Shown: positions 1 to 6,075, counted from the first letter of the stretch. The stretch: 12,624 bases of DNA from UBA11164 sp002420085 (GCA_031976395.1 DALYLJ010000089.1:1-12624), one strand, 5' to 3'. Made by a program: numbers and translations. The notes: generated from the letters alone by a model not told the origin.

Positions 1-553
1 CCTCGCCACGGTTGTAGGGAACCACGCAGAACGAGCAATACTTGGAACAGCCCTCCATCACCGAAACGAACGCGGTCGGGCCTTCTGCACGCGGCTCCGG
101 CAGGCGGTCGAACTTCTCGATCTCCGGAAAGCTGATATCGACCTGCGGCCGGCCGCTGCTGCGCCGAGCGGCGATCAGTTCGGGCAATCGGTGCAGGGTC
201 TGCGGGCCGAACACCAGATCGACATGCGGGGCGCGCTTGAGGATCGCCTCGCCTTCCTGGCTGGCGACGCAGCCGCCGACACCGATGATCACCTCGCGGC
301 CGCGCCGCTTCAGCGGCTTCCAGCGACCGAGTTGCGAGAACACCTTCTCCTGGGCCTTTTCCCGGATCGAGCAGGTGTTGATCAGGATGACGTCGGCTTC
401 CGATTCGTCATCGGTCAGTTCCAGACCGTGCTCGGCGGCGAGTACGGCGGCCATCTTGTCCGAGTCGTACTCGTTCATCTGGCAGCCGTGGGTTTTGATG
501 AAAAGCTTGCCGGCCGTCGGCGAGCCGGCGGCGCTGGAGGCTTTCCCGGTCAT
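1..553 (-). CDS. miaB: tRNA-2-methylthio-N6-dimethylallyladenosine synthase MiaB, N-terminal part (cut by left edge)
   Basis: Radical-SAM enzyme that adds a methylthio group to i6A37 of tRNAs reading UNN codons; acts in the cytosol. The first 184 residues are present, against roughly 440-480 for the family. Visible are the three cysteines of the auxiliary Fe-S cluster in the UPF0004 domain: C24 in KTHGCQMNEYDS, C61 in NTCSIREKA and C95 in GGCVASQEG. The radical-SAM triad CSKYCSFC lies at residues 169-176, just before the window ends. The ATG at 553 is supported by GGAG on the minus strand (565-562), 8 bases upstream. The gene diverges from the transglycosylase gene. Related methylthiotransferases (RimO, MtaB) share this layout, but the THGCQMN and NTCSIREKA motifs favour MiaB. 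The reading frame is clean up to the edge. Confidence 0.95.
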   Translation of the reverse strand, partial: MTGKASSAAGSPTAGKLFIKTHGCQMNEYDSDKMAAVLAAEHGLELTDDESEADVILINTCSIREKAQEKVFSQLGRWKPLKRRGREVIIGVGGCVASQEGEAILKRAPHVDLVFGPQTLHRLPELIAARRSSGRPQVDISFPEIEKFDRLPEPRAEGPTAFVSVMEGCSKYCSFCVVPYNRGE

Positions 554-639
554 GGCGCTTACTCCGGTCGGGACGTGGGGGCTGGATGTTCGGCCGAGGC
601 CGGCCGGGTGCGGTCGGCCGGTTCGGTCCGAATCCAACG

Positions 640-678
640 TTGAAATTCGGTGCGGCGGCGCTACAGTGTAACCGCCGC
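640..678 (+). promoter_or_regulatory. Putative sigma70 promoter for the transglycosylase gene, with an overlapping dyad
   Basis: TTGAAA (640-645), a 16-base spacer and TACAGT (662-667) form a reasonable sigma70-type promoter about 80 bases before the chosen start. The -10 lies inside the palindrome TACAGTGTA (662-670). This is flanked by a 7-base inverted repeat, GCGGCGG (652-658) and CCGCCGC (672-678). The dyad could be an operator, or it could give a -10 to both diverging genes. This is inferred from sequence only. Confidence 0.4.
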
Positions 679-749
679 TGCGATGGCGGCATAGCCGCGT
701 GGGCGTGGGTGAACGGTCGGGAGTGGGCAGGATGATCGCAGGTGCAACG

Positions 750-1580
750 ATGAGGTCGCTGGTCGCGTTGGTCGGAGCGATCGGTCTGGCCCTGGCCGTG
801 CAGGTGCGACCGAGCCATGCGGCCGATGTGCTGTATCGCTGCGAGGCCGAGGACGGGGCGCGCAGCTATGGTGCCCGTGTCCTTCCGGGGCAGCGCTGCG
901 CGGTGGTGGCCGATGCCTCGGCCCGTCACGACGGGCAGCGTTTCCGCACGGATGACTCGGGCCAGCGCTTGCCCGCACCGGTCGCACCGGCCGCCGCCAA
1001 GGTCAGTCGCGGCGCCGTCTACAAGTACGAACGGGATGGCATCACCCACTACACCAATATCCGTCCAAGCCAGGCCAGTGACGCCAAGGTGCTGTTCACC
1101 TATATCCAGACCTGCTTTGCCTGTGGCGCGCGGCCGGGTGTCGATTTCCATTCGGTTCGCCTGAACACCCGCGCCTTCAATGGCGAGATCGCCGCTGCCG
1201 CCCGCGAGCATGGTGTCGAGGAGGCGCTGCTGCGCGCGGTGATCCACGCCGAGAGCGCGTTTGATCCGAATGCCCGCTCACACAAGGGCGCTCAGGGTCT
1301 GATGCAGTTGATGCCGGCCACGGCCGAGCGGTTCGGAGTCGGCGACCCGTTCCAGCCCGAGCAGAACATTCGCGGTGGCAGTGCCTATCTGGCCTGGCTG
1401 CTCAAGCGCTTCAAGGGCGACACCACGCTCGCGGCAGCCGCCTACAACGCCGGTGAGGGCGCGGTCGATCGCCACGGTGGCGTGCCGCCCTACCAGGAGA
1501 CCCAGCGTTACGTCGAGCGAGTGGCGATCCTGGCCGAGCGCTATCGGGGGGCGCTGGCGGCGGCCGGCGGGTCGCCCTGA
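750..1580 (+). CDS. Exported lytic transglycosylase, SLT (GH23-like) domain
   Basis: Predicted periplasmic enzyme that cleaves peptidoglycan glycan strands between MurNAc and GlcNAc. From the ATG at 750 the protein has 276 residues. A signal peptide spans about 1-24 (arginine, hydrophobic stretch, cut after PSHA). A middle region at about 25-130 carries two cysteine pairs (C31/C50 and C122/C125) and a DUF4124-like stretch, YKYERDGITHYTN (91-103). The SLT domain covers about 145-270. Its signatures are catalytic E168 in HAESAFDPNA, then KGAQGLMQLMPATA and AYNAGEGAV (231-239). Start choice: ATG 750 has AGGTG 6 bases upstream and gives a proper signal peptide. In-frame GTG 699 and ATG 732 would add 17 or 6 residues before it. 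It is monocistronic and diverges from miaB. The exact transglycosylase subfamily is not clear. Confidence 0.88.
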   Translation: MRSLVALVGAIGLALAVQVRPSHAADVLYRCEAEDGARSYGARVLPGQRCAVVADASARHDGQRFRTDDSGQRLPAPVAPAAAKVSRGAVYKYERDGITHYTNIRPSQASDAKVLFTYIQTCFACGARPGVDFHSVRLNTRAFNGEIAAAAREHGVEEALLRAVIHAESAFDPNARSHKGAQGLMQLMPATAERFGVGDPFQPEQNIRGGSAYLAWLLKRFKGDTTLAAAAYNAGEGAVDRHGGVPPYQETQRYVERVAILAERYRGALAAAGGSP

Positions 1581-1594
1581 CCCGGAAATCCGGG
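1581..1594 (+). terminator. Small hairpin directly after the transglycosylase stop
   Basis: CCCGG-AAAT-CCGGG starts at the base after the stop codon. There is no T-tract, so it is at best a weak or Rho-assisted 3' end, or an RNA-stabilising hairpin. Confidence 0.2.
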
Positions 1595-1636
1595 CACCGG
1601 ACATGGCTGCCTGCCGCCTGTCGGAAGCGGTAGCCG

Positions 1637-1666
1637 TTGTCGCTCGATTCAGGCTTCCGGTAAACT
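1637..1666 (+). promoter_or_regulatory. Putative sigma70 promoter of petABC
   Basis: TTGTCG (1637-1642), an 18-base spacer and TAAACT (1661-1666) each match four of six consensus positions. They would give a leader of about 65 bases before petA. A 7-base inverted repeat, CGGAAGC (1622-1628) and GCTTCCG (1653-1659), brackets the -35 and ends just before the -10, where a regulator could act. Inferred only. Confidence 0.4.
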
Positions 1667-1737
1667 AGTGGACTTGTGCGCCGCCGGCCTGGGGCGCGAT
1701 CGATTCCCGTCATCACACGTCCAGTCCGGAGAGCCGA

Positions 1738-2337
1738 ATGGCCAATCCAGAGGTCAACACGGGCCGCCGCCGATTCCTGACCGCCACCACCGCCGTGGTC
1801 GGGGCGATCGGAGCCGGTTTCGCAGCCGTCCCATTCGTATCGTCGTGGCAGCCGAGCGCCAAGGCGCGCGTTGCCGGTGCCCCGGTCGAGCAAGACATCA
1901 GCAAGCTTGAGGTCGGTCAGCGCCTGATCGTCCAATGGCGTGGCCAGCCGGTCTGGATCATTCGTCGCGACGAGGCCCAGTTGGCCGCCCTGCCCAGCCT
2001 CGACGGCAGTCTGCGCGATCCGGATTCCAAGAACATCGATCAGCAGCCGACCTATGCCGCGAACGCGCACCGTTCGATCCGTCCGGAAATCGGCGTCATG
2101 GTCGGTCTCTGCACCCACCTCGGCTGCTCGCCGAGCTTCGTCCCGGAGATGGTGCCGCAGTTGTTCGATGCCAACTGGAAGGGCGGTTTCTACTGTCCGT
2201 GTCACAACTCCCGCTTCGATCTTGCCGGCCGCGTCTACGCAGGGGTGCCGGCGCCGACCAACCTGCGGATCCCGCCACACCGCTTCCTCGACGATGACCG
2301 CATCCTGATCGGCGTCGATACCGAAGGAGCCGCGTGA
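1738..2337 (+). CDS. petA: Ubiquinol-cytochrome c reductase Rieske iron-sulfur subunit
   Basis: Rieske [2Fe-2S] subunit of cytochrome bc1. It takes one electron from ubiquinol at the Qo site and passes it to cytochrome c1. It has 199 residues, normal for bacterial PetA. The N-terminus is a twin-arginine signal/anchor (TGRRRFLTA, then a hydrophobic segment at about 17-36). A hinge rich in Ala and Lys follows (SAKARVAGAP). Cluster ligands are C125 and H127 in CTHLGC, and C153 and H156 in CPCHNS. The disulfide pair is C130/C155. Unusual points: the normally Gly position after H156 is Asn157, and the position often Tyr in HGSxY is Phe160. The ATG is preceded by GGAGAG (1728-1733). It is first in the petABC operon and overlaps the petB start by one base. 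Confidence 0.97.
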   Translation: MANPEVNTGRRRFLTATTAVVGAIGAGFAAVPFVSSWQPSAKARVAGAPVEQDISKLEVGQRLIVQWRGQPVWIIRRDEAQLAALPSLDGSLRDPDSKNIDQQPTYAANAHRSIRPEIGVMVGLCTHLGCSPSFVPEMVPQLFDANWKGGFYCPCHNSRFDLAGRVYAGVPAPTNLRIPPHRFLDDDRILIGVDTEGAA

Positions 2338-3584
2338 TGAGCAGCAGTCTGCCCCCTGTGGTCAACACCGTCGTCAAGTGGTTCAACGAACGCACTCCAG
2401 GGCTGATGCCGGTCTACCGCAAGCATCTGTCCGAGTACTACGCACCCAAGAACTTCAATTTCTGGTACTACTTCGGCTCGTTGGCGATGCTGGTGCTGGT
2501 CAATCAGTTGGTTACCGGCATCTGGCTGACCATGTTCTACAAGCCGTCGGCTGCCGAAGCCTTCGCCAGCGTCGAGTACATCATGCGCGACGTGGAGTGG
2601 GGCTGGCTGATCCGCTACATGCACTCGACCGGCGCCTCGGCCTTCTTCGTCGTGGTCTACCTGCACATGTTCCGGGCGCTGATCTACGGCAGCTATCAGA
2701 AGCCGCGCGAGATCGTCTGGATCCTCGGCATGCTGATCTTCCTGGTGCTGATGGCCGAGGCGTTCATGGGCTACGTGCTGCCCTGGGGCCAGATGAGCTA
2801 CTGGGGTGCCCAGGTCATCATCAACCTGTTCGGCGCCATCCCGTTCGAAATCGGTGACGTGCTGACCGAGTGGATTCGCGGCGACTACCTGGTGTCGGAC
2901 GCCACGCTGAACCGGTTCTTCGCCCTGCACGTGGTGGCCCTGCCGATGGTGCTGCTGCTGCTGGTTGTGCTGCATCTCGGCGCCCTGCACGAGGTCGGCT
3001 CGAACAACCCGGATGGCGTCGATATCAAGAAAAAGAAAGGCCCCGACGGCAAGCCGCTCGATGGCATCGCCTTTCACCCGTACTACACGGTCAAGGATAT
3101 CGTCGGTGTAGGTTTCTTCCTGACCATCGCCGCCTTCATCGTGTTCTTCGCCCCGACCTTCGGCGACCTGTTCCTGGAGTACGACAACTTCATTCCGGCC
3201 GATCCGATGGTGACGCCCGAGCACATCAAGCCGGTGTGGTACTTCACGCCGTACTACGCCATGTTGCGGGCGGTGCCGGACAAGCTGTTCGGAGTGATCG
3301 TCATGGGTGGTGCGGTGATGATCCTGTTCCTGCTGCCCTGGCTGGACCGCAGTCCGGTGAAGTCGGTGCGCTACCGGGGTTGGATCTTCAAGCTGCTGGT
3401 GACCCTGTTCGTGATCGCCTTCGTGATCCTGGGCTGGCTGGGCATGCAGTCCGGCAGCGAGGCCCAGACCCTGTGGGCACGCATCCTCACCTTCTACTAT
3501 TTCGCCTTCTTCATCACCATGCCGGTGTGGACGCGGTTCGACGCCACCAAGCCGGTACCGGATCGGGTGACCACGCATGACTAA
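2337..3584 (+). CDS. petB: Ubiquinol-cytochrome c reductase cytochrome b subunit
   Basis: Core membrane subunit of cytochrome bc1, carrying hemes bL and bH and both quinone sites. It has 415 residues in one polypeptide, covering the N-terminal four-helix part and the C-terminal part (no b6/subunit IV split). Heme ligands are H96 and H110 (RYMHS, YLHMFR) and H198 and H213 (FALHVV, VLHLGALHEVGSNNP). The Qo motif usually written PEWY is PVWY here (299-302), followed by FTPYYAMLRAVP. Many hydrophobic helices are visible through to about residue 400. ATG 2337 is chosen over GTG 2334 because AAGGAG (2324-2329) lies 7 bases upstream and the ATG overlaps the petA stop as TGATG. The last 8 bases overlap petC. 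Assignment is certain; only the alternative start is open. Confidence 0.98.
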   Translation: MSSSLPPVVNTVVKWFNERTPGLMPVYRKHLSEYYAPKNFNFWYYFGSLAMLVLVNQLVTGIWLTMFYKPSAAEAFASVEYIMRDVEWGWLIRYMHSTGASAFFVVVYLHMFRALIYGSYQKPREIVWILGMLIFLVLMAEAFMGYVLPWGQMSYWGAQVIINLFGAIPFEIGDVLTEWIRGDYLVSDATLNRFFALHVVALPMVLLLLVVLHLGALHEVGSNNPDGVDIKKKKGPDGKPLDGIAFHPYYTVKDIVGVGFFLTIAAFIVFFAPTFGDLFLEYDNFIPADPMVTPEHIKPVWYFTPYYAMLRAVPDKLFGVIVMGGAVMILFLLPWLDRSPVKSVRYRGWIFKLLVTLFVIAFVILGWLGMQSGSEAQTLWARILTFYYFAFFITMPVWTRFDATKPVPDRVTTHD

Positions 3585-4320
3585 GCGCTTCGCCAAACTC
3601 ATCATCGCGTCGCTGCTGGCCCTGGTTGCCGGCTCGGCGGTCGCGGCCGGCGCCGGTGCCAAACTGGAGGCTTCGCACGTCAACATCGACGATCGGGCCT
3701 CGCTCCAGCGTGGCGCGGCCCTGTTCATGAACTACTGCGCCGGCTGTCACAGCCTGGGCTATCAGCGTCTGGCTCGGATGGCCGAGGACATCGGCGTGAG
3801 CGAAGCGCAGGCCATGGCCAACCTGAATTTCGTCGGGGTCGGATACGGCGACCTGATCGGCACCGCGATGACGGCTGGCGATGGCGAAGCCTGGTTCGGC
3901 AAGGCACCGCCCGACCTCAGTCTGGTCGCCCGGCGGAAGCCCGGCGGCCCGGATTGGACCTACACCTTCCTGAAGTCGTTCTACGTGGATGAGTCGCGGC
4001 CGCTCGGCTGGAACAACCGGCTGCTGGCCAATGCCAGCATGCCGAATGTGTTGTGGGAGCTTCAGGGCAGTGCTCGGCCGATCTATGCCGGCGAGGGTGC
4101 CCGTGTGACCATCGAGCGACTCGAAACCGTCAGCCCCGGCGCGCTTGATGCCGAGGCATTCGACCGAGTCGTGCGCGACATCACGACCTTCCTGACCTAT
4201 GTCGGCGAGCCGGCCGCGCTCAAGCGCGAACGGATGGGCGTCTGGGTGCTGCTGTTCCTGGTCGGCTTCACCTTCCTGGCCTGGTTGCTCAAGCAGGAAT
4301 ACTGGCGCGACGTGCATTGA
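3577..4320 (+). CDS. petC: Ubiquinol-cytochrome c reductase cytochrome c1 subunit
   Basis: Membrane-anchored c-type cytochrome that passes electrons from the Rieske cluster to soluble cytochrome c or another acceptor. It has 247 residues. A Sec signal peptide spans about 1-24 (MTKRFAK, hydrophobic core, AVAAGA). The heme-attachment motif CAGCH is at 54-58. The likely sixth ligand is M155, in NASMPNVLW. A C-terminal membrane anchor lies at about 221-238, followed by the positively charged, cytoplasmic QEYWRDVH tail. The short length and absence of extra insertions fit the gamma/betaproteobacterial form. The ATG lies 8 bases inside petB and has only a weak ribosome binding site, so translational coupling is likely. 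It is the last gene of the operon; no strong terminator follows directly. Confidence 0.97.
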   Translation: MTKRFAKLIIASLLALVAGSAVAAGAGAKLEASHVNIDDRASLQRGAALFMNYCAGCHSLGYQRLARMAEDIGVSEAQAMANLNFVGVGYGDLIGTAMTAGDGEAWFGKAPPDLSLVARRKPGGPDWTYTFLKSFYVDESRPLGWNNRLLANASMPNVLWELQGSARPIYAGEGARVTIERLETVSPGALDAEAFDRVVRDITTFLTYVGEPAALKRERMGVWVLLFLVGFTFLAWLLKQEYWRDVH

Positions 4321-4570
4321 GCCCCGCCGGTCGGGTCGTGCCTGCCGGTCGGGTTCTACCGAGCGCAGGGCCGCCGACCGACCGCTGAGCACGCCTGCGT
4401 GCAGGGCGTCGGATCAGACTGCCGGCCGATGTCGTCCCGATCTCGCTGTGGTTGCCGGCCGCTGTTTTTGATGCCGTGGCCGGCCGCCACGGCCGTGTGA
4501 CCGTGCCGGTGAGCGACCGGCCGGGTCGGTGCGTGGGCCGATCGTCGTGCGTCGAGTTCCTGCCAGTGCG

Positions 4571-4614
4571 ATGACCGGACCATGACCGATGGATGACCCC
4601 TGGGTGACCGACCG
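4571..4614 (+). repeat. Four tandem 11-base repeats, consensus RTGACC at each unit start
   Basis: Units start at 4571, 4582, 4593 and 4604, exactly 11 bases apart: ATGACCGGACC, ATGACCGATGG, ATGACCCCTGG and GTGACCGACCG. The first six bases match in all four except one A to G change. The spacing is close to one helical turn, as in arrays of regulator sites. They lie about 120-165 bases upstream of the predicted sspA -10. Function is unknown. Confidence 0.55.
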
Positions 4615-4636
4615 ATGGTCGGTTTGCCGTCATCCA
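4590..4636 (+). terminator. Nested stem-loop, possible petABC terminator or structured RNA
   Basis: The outer 8-base stem is TGGATGAC (4590-4597) with GTCATCCA (4629-4636). The inner 7-base stem is ACCGACC (4607-4613) with GGTCGGT (4617-4623), around a GAT triloop. The inner stem is followed only by TT, so it is a poor intrinsic terminator. It lies about 290 bases after petC. It could instead be a structured RNA element or a DNA dyad; it also shares bases with the 11-base repeats. Confidence 0.3.
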
Positions 4637-4711
4637 GGCCGCACGGAGTGCTTGCCAGGGCGTCATTTTCTTCTGTAACGCCTTGATTAAAAAGAACAAT
4701 AAAGAAAAATC

Positions 4712-4741
4712 TTTCAGTCTGGCCGGTGCTTTTGCTAAAAT
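4712..4741 (+). promoter_or_regulatory. Putative sspAB promoter (extended -10)
   Basis: TAAAAT (4736-4741) matches five of six -10 positions and is preceded by TG one base upstream (TGCTAAAAT), an extended -10. A weak -35 such as TTTCAG (4712-4717) lies 18 bases upstream. The bases before it (about 4660-4712) are strongly A/T-rich in an otherwise GC-rich window, like an UP element. The leader to sspA would be about 65 bases. Confidence 0.55.
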
Positions 4742-4811
4742 AGGCGATTGCCCGTCGGCGCGATCGCCGCGCCGGCCCATTGCCGAATCCCCGGCTCAGG
4801 AGAAGCCATCG

Positions 4812-5450
4812 ATGGCCGCAAGCCTTCGTCTCAGAAACGCGCTCAGTCTTTTTTCCGCTCGTGATTGCGTGGTCTGTCATCGGGTCCGTCTGGTTCTCGC
4901 CGCCAAGGGCGTGAGCTATGAATTGATTCAGATCGACACCAACAACCCGCCCGAGGAACTGATCGAACTCAATCCCTACCGCTCGGTGCCGACCCTGGTC
5001 GATCGCGAACTGGTGCTGTACGCCGCCTCGGTGGTCAGCGAGTACCTCGACGAGCGTTATCCGCATCCACCCCTGATGCCGCTCGATCCGTTGGCCAGGG
5101 CCCGCCTGCGCCTGGCCATGTTGCGGACCGAACACGATTGGGTGCCCCTGGTCCAGACCATCCAGCATGGTGCCAAGGCACAGGCCGATTCCGCCCGCAA
5201 GCGGCTGCGTGAGCAGTTGCTGGGCGCCCTGCCGGTGTTCAAAAGCTCCAAGTTCTTCCTGAACACCGAAATGAGTCTGGCTGACTGCGCCGTCGCTCCG
5301 ATCGTCTGGCGCCTGCCGGCATTGCAGATCGATCTGCCGAAGGAGGCCAAGGTGATCGATGATTATGGTCAGCGGATCTTCCGCAACCCGGCGTTCGGCC
5401 GCAGCCTGACGCCCGACGAGCGTCTGCTGCGCGACGACATCGTGTTCTGA
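4812..5450 (+). CDS. sspA: Stringent starvation protein A (RNA polymerase-associated)
   Basis: GST-fold protein that binds RNA polymerase and supports stress, acid and stationary-phase gene expression. It has 212 residues, the same as E. coli SspA. A thioredoxin-like N-terminal domain spans about 9-86 and a helical GST C-terminal domain about 90-205. Conserved stretches include NPYRSVPTLVDREL, EYLDERYPHPPLMP and FKSSKFFLNTEMSLADC. The P84-H85-P86 surface motif falls at the same numbering as in E. coli SspA. Odd: C19-V-V-C22 stands where E. coli has no cysteine pair, giving a thioredoxin-like CxxC. ATG 4812 has AGGAGA (4798-4803) 8 bases upstream; an upstream in-frame TTG at 4683 is rejected because it precedes the promoter. 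It is first gene of the sspA-sspB pair. Confidence 0.96.
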   Translation: MAASLRLRNALSLFSARDCVVCHRVRLVLAAKGVSYELIQIDTNNPPEELIELNPYRSVPTLVDRELVLYAASVVSEYLDERYPHPPLMPLDPLARARLRLAMLRTEHDWVPLVQTIQHGAKAQADSARKRLREQLLGALPVFKSSKFFLNTEMSLADCAVAPIVWRLPALQIDLPKEAKVIDDYGQRIFRNPAFGRSLTPDERLLRDDIVF

Positions 5451-5465
5451 GGAGGGGCCGGCTTG
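5450..5465 (+). promoter_or_regulatory. Strong ribosome binding site that fixes the TTG start of sspB
   Basis: AGGAGGGG (5450-5457) begins within the sspA stop codon and precedes TTG 5463 at good spacing. This is the strongest Shine-Dalgarno sequence I see in the window, apparently offsetting the weak start codon. Confidence 0.75.
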
Positions 5466-5873
5466 AGCGCGCCGCCGGTGATGAGTTCCAATCGCCCGTA
5501 CCTGATCCGGGCGATGCATGCCTGGATCGATGACAACGGCATGACCCCCTACCTGGTGATCGACGCCAAACGGCCCGGATTGCAGGTGCCGCCATCGGCG
5601 ATCAAGGATGGCAAGGTGGTGCTCAATGTCGCCGCGCGTGCGGTGGCTCATCTGGAATTGGGCAATGTCGATATCCGTTTCCATGCCCGGTTCGGCGGCG
5701 TCAGCCAGACCGTAGTGGTGCCGGTGGCGGCAGTGGAGGCCATCTATGCCCACGAGACCGGCCAGGGCATGATGTTGCCGCCCGAGATGGGTCCGACCAC
5801 GCCCGAGCCGCCGGACGGGGCGGGCGGACCGGACGGCGCCAAGGCCGGGCCGAAACTGCGCGTGGTCAAATGA
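5463..5873 (+). CDS. sspB: ClpXP protease specificity-enhancing factor SspB
   Basis: Adaptor that binds the ssrA tag and other substrates and delivers them to ClpXP. It has 136 residues. The folded substrate-binding domain spans about 9-107, with SNRPYLIRAMHAWIDDNG, LNVAARAVAHLELGN and HARFGGVSQ. A Pro/Gly-rich linker covers about 108-130. The last residues, KLRVVK, match the ClpX-docking tail known from E. coli SspB (LRVVK). The start is TTG 5463: AGGAGG (5450-5455) sits 7 bases upstream, whereas the next in-frame ATG (5481) is too far from it and would remove six residues. It lies 12 bases after sspA and is surely co-transcribed. Confidence 0.96.
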   Translation: MSAPPVMSSNRPYLIRAMHAWIDDNGMTPYLVIDAKRPGLQVPPSAIKDGKVVLNVAARAVAHLELGNVDIRFHARFGGVSQTVVVPVAAVEAIYAHETGQGMMLPPEMGPTTPEPPDGAGGPDGAKAGPKLRVVK

Positions 5874-5945
5874 GCGCCACTCGGCCGTCAACCGGCCACG
5901 CTGGGCGTCACGGCGGTTGCAACGCCACCGATCGCGGCCGTTCAC

Positions 5946-5972
5946 TCAAGTTTTTTCCGTTTCGATCGATAC
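5946..5972 (+). promoter_or_regulatory. FliA (sigma28)-like promoter upstream of the EAL gene
   Basis: TCAAGTTT (5946-5953), exactly 11 bases, then ATCGATAC (5965-5972). Against the enterobacterial FliA consensus TAAAGTTT-N11-GCCGATAA this is 7 of 8 and 5 of 8, with the correct spacing. Transcription would start near 5980, giving a long leader of about 185 bases. The match could still be chance. No flagellar genes are in the window. Confidence 0.4.
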
Positions 5973-6004
5973 AACGGATTGCCGGCTTCAGCGCGGGGTG
6001 CCAA

Positions 6005-6075
6005 ACCACCGCTCGCGGCTGACTCGGCACGGCCGATCGGCAACGGCCGGCGCTTGGCTTCGCCGATACGGTGGT
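6005..6075 (+). other. Structured leader segment upstream of the EAL gene
   Basis: ACCACCG (6005-6011) can pair with CGGTGGT (6069-6075). Inside lies the hairpin GGCCG (6031-6035)/CGGCC (6044-6048) with an 8-base loop. It would be part of the long 5' leader if transcription begins near 5980. I compared it by eye with the GEMM (c-di-GMP-I) riboswitch and saw no convincing match. It may be only GC-rich chance pairing. Confidence 0.25.

Larger units (their letters stand above)
4321..4811. other. petC-sspA spacer (491 bases), no convincing gene
   Basis: I see no believable coding sequence here. The first part is GC-rich and full of short CCGG/GACCG words. It includes an 11-base direct repeat, GCCGGTCGGGT, at 4326-4336 and 4344-4354. 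It also has a hairpin GCACG-CCTG-CGTGC (4389-4402) and a 7-base stem GCCGTGG/CCACGGC (4473-4493). Next come four phased repeats (4571-4614) and a nested stem-loop (4590-4636). The last part (about 4660-4745) turns abruptly AT-rich and holds the sspA promoter. Confidence 0.6.

Noticed and set aside
2235..3728. Long minus-strand frame of 497 codons opposite petB
   Set aside because: It is antisense to a certain cytochrome b gene. The translation is rich in His, Gln and Asp, with no hydrophobic core or known motif, as expected of a high-GC shadow frame.
4454..4469. Intrinsic terminator of petABC at GCCGGCCGCTGTTTTT
   Set aside because: The T-run is good, but the only partner for the stem is a 6-base GCCGGC about 30 bases upstream, so the hairpin is weak.
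4683..4811. N-terminal extension of SspA from an upstream TTG
   Set aside because: The extension is Lys-rich and unlike SspA, and it starts before the predicted promoter. ATG 4812 has a good ribosome binding site and gives exactly the E. coli length.
4356..5945. Minus-strand frame of 529 codons opposite sspA and sspB
   Set aside because: It covers two certain genes and their promoter on the other strand and has no recognisable domain.
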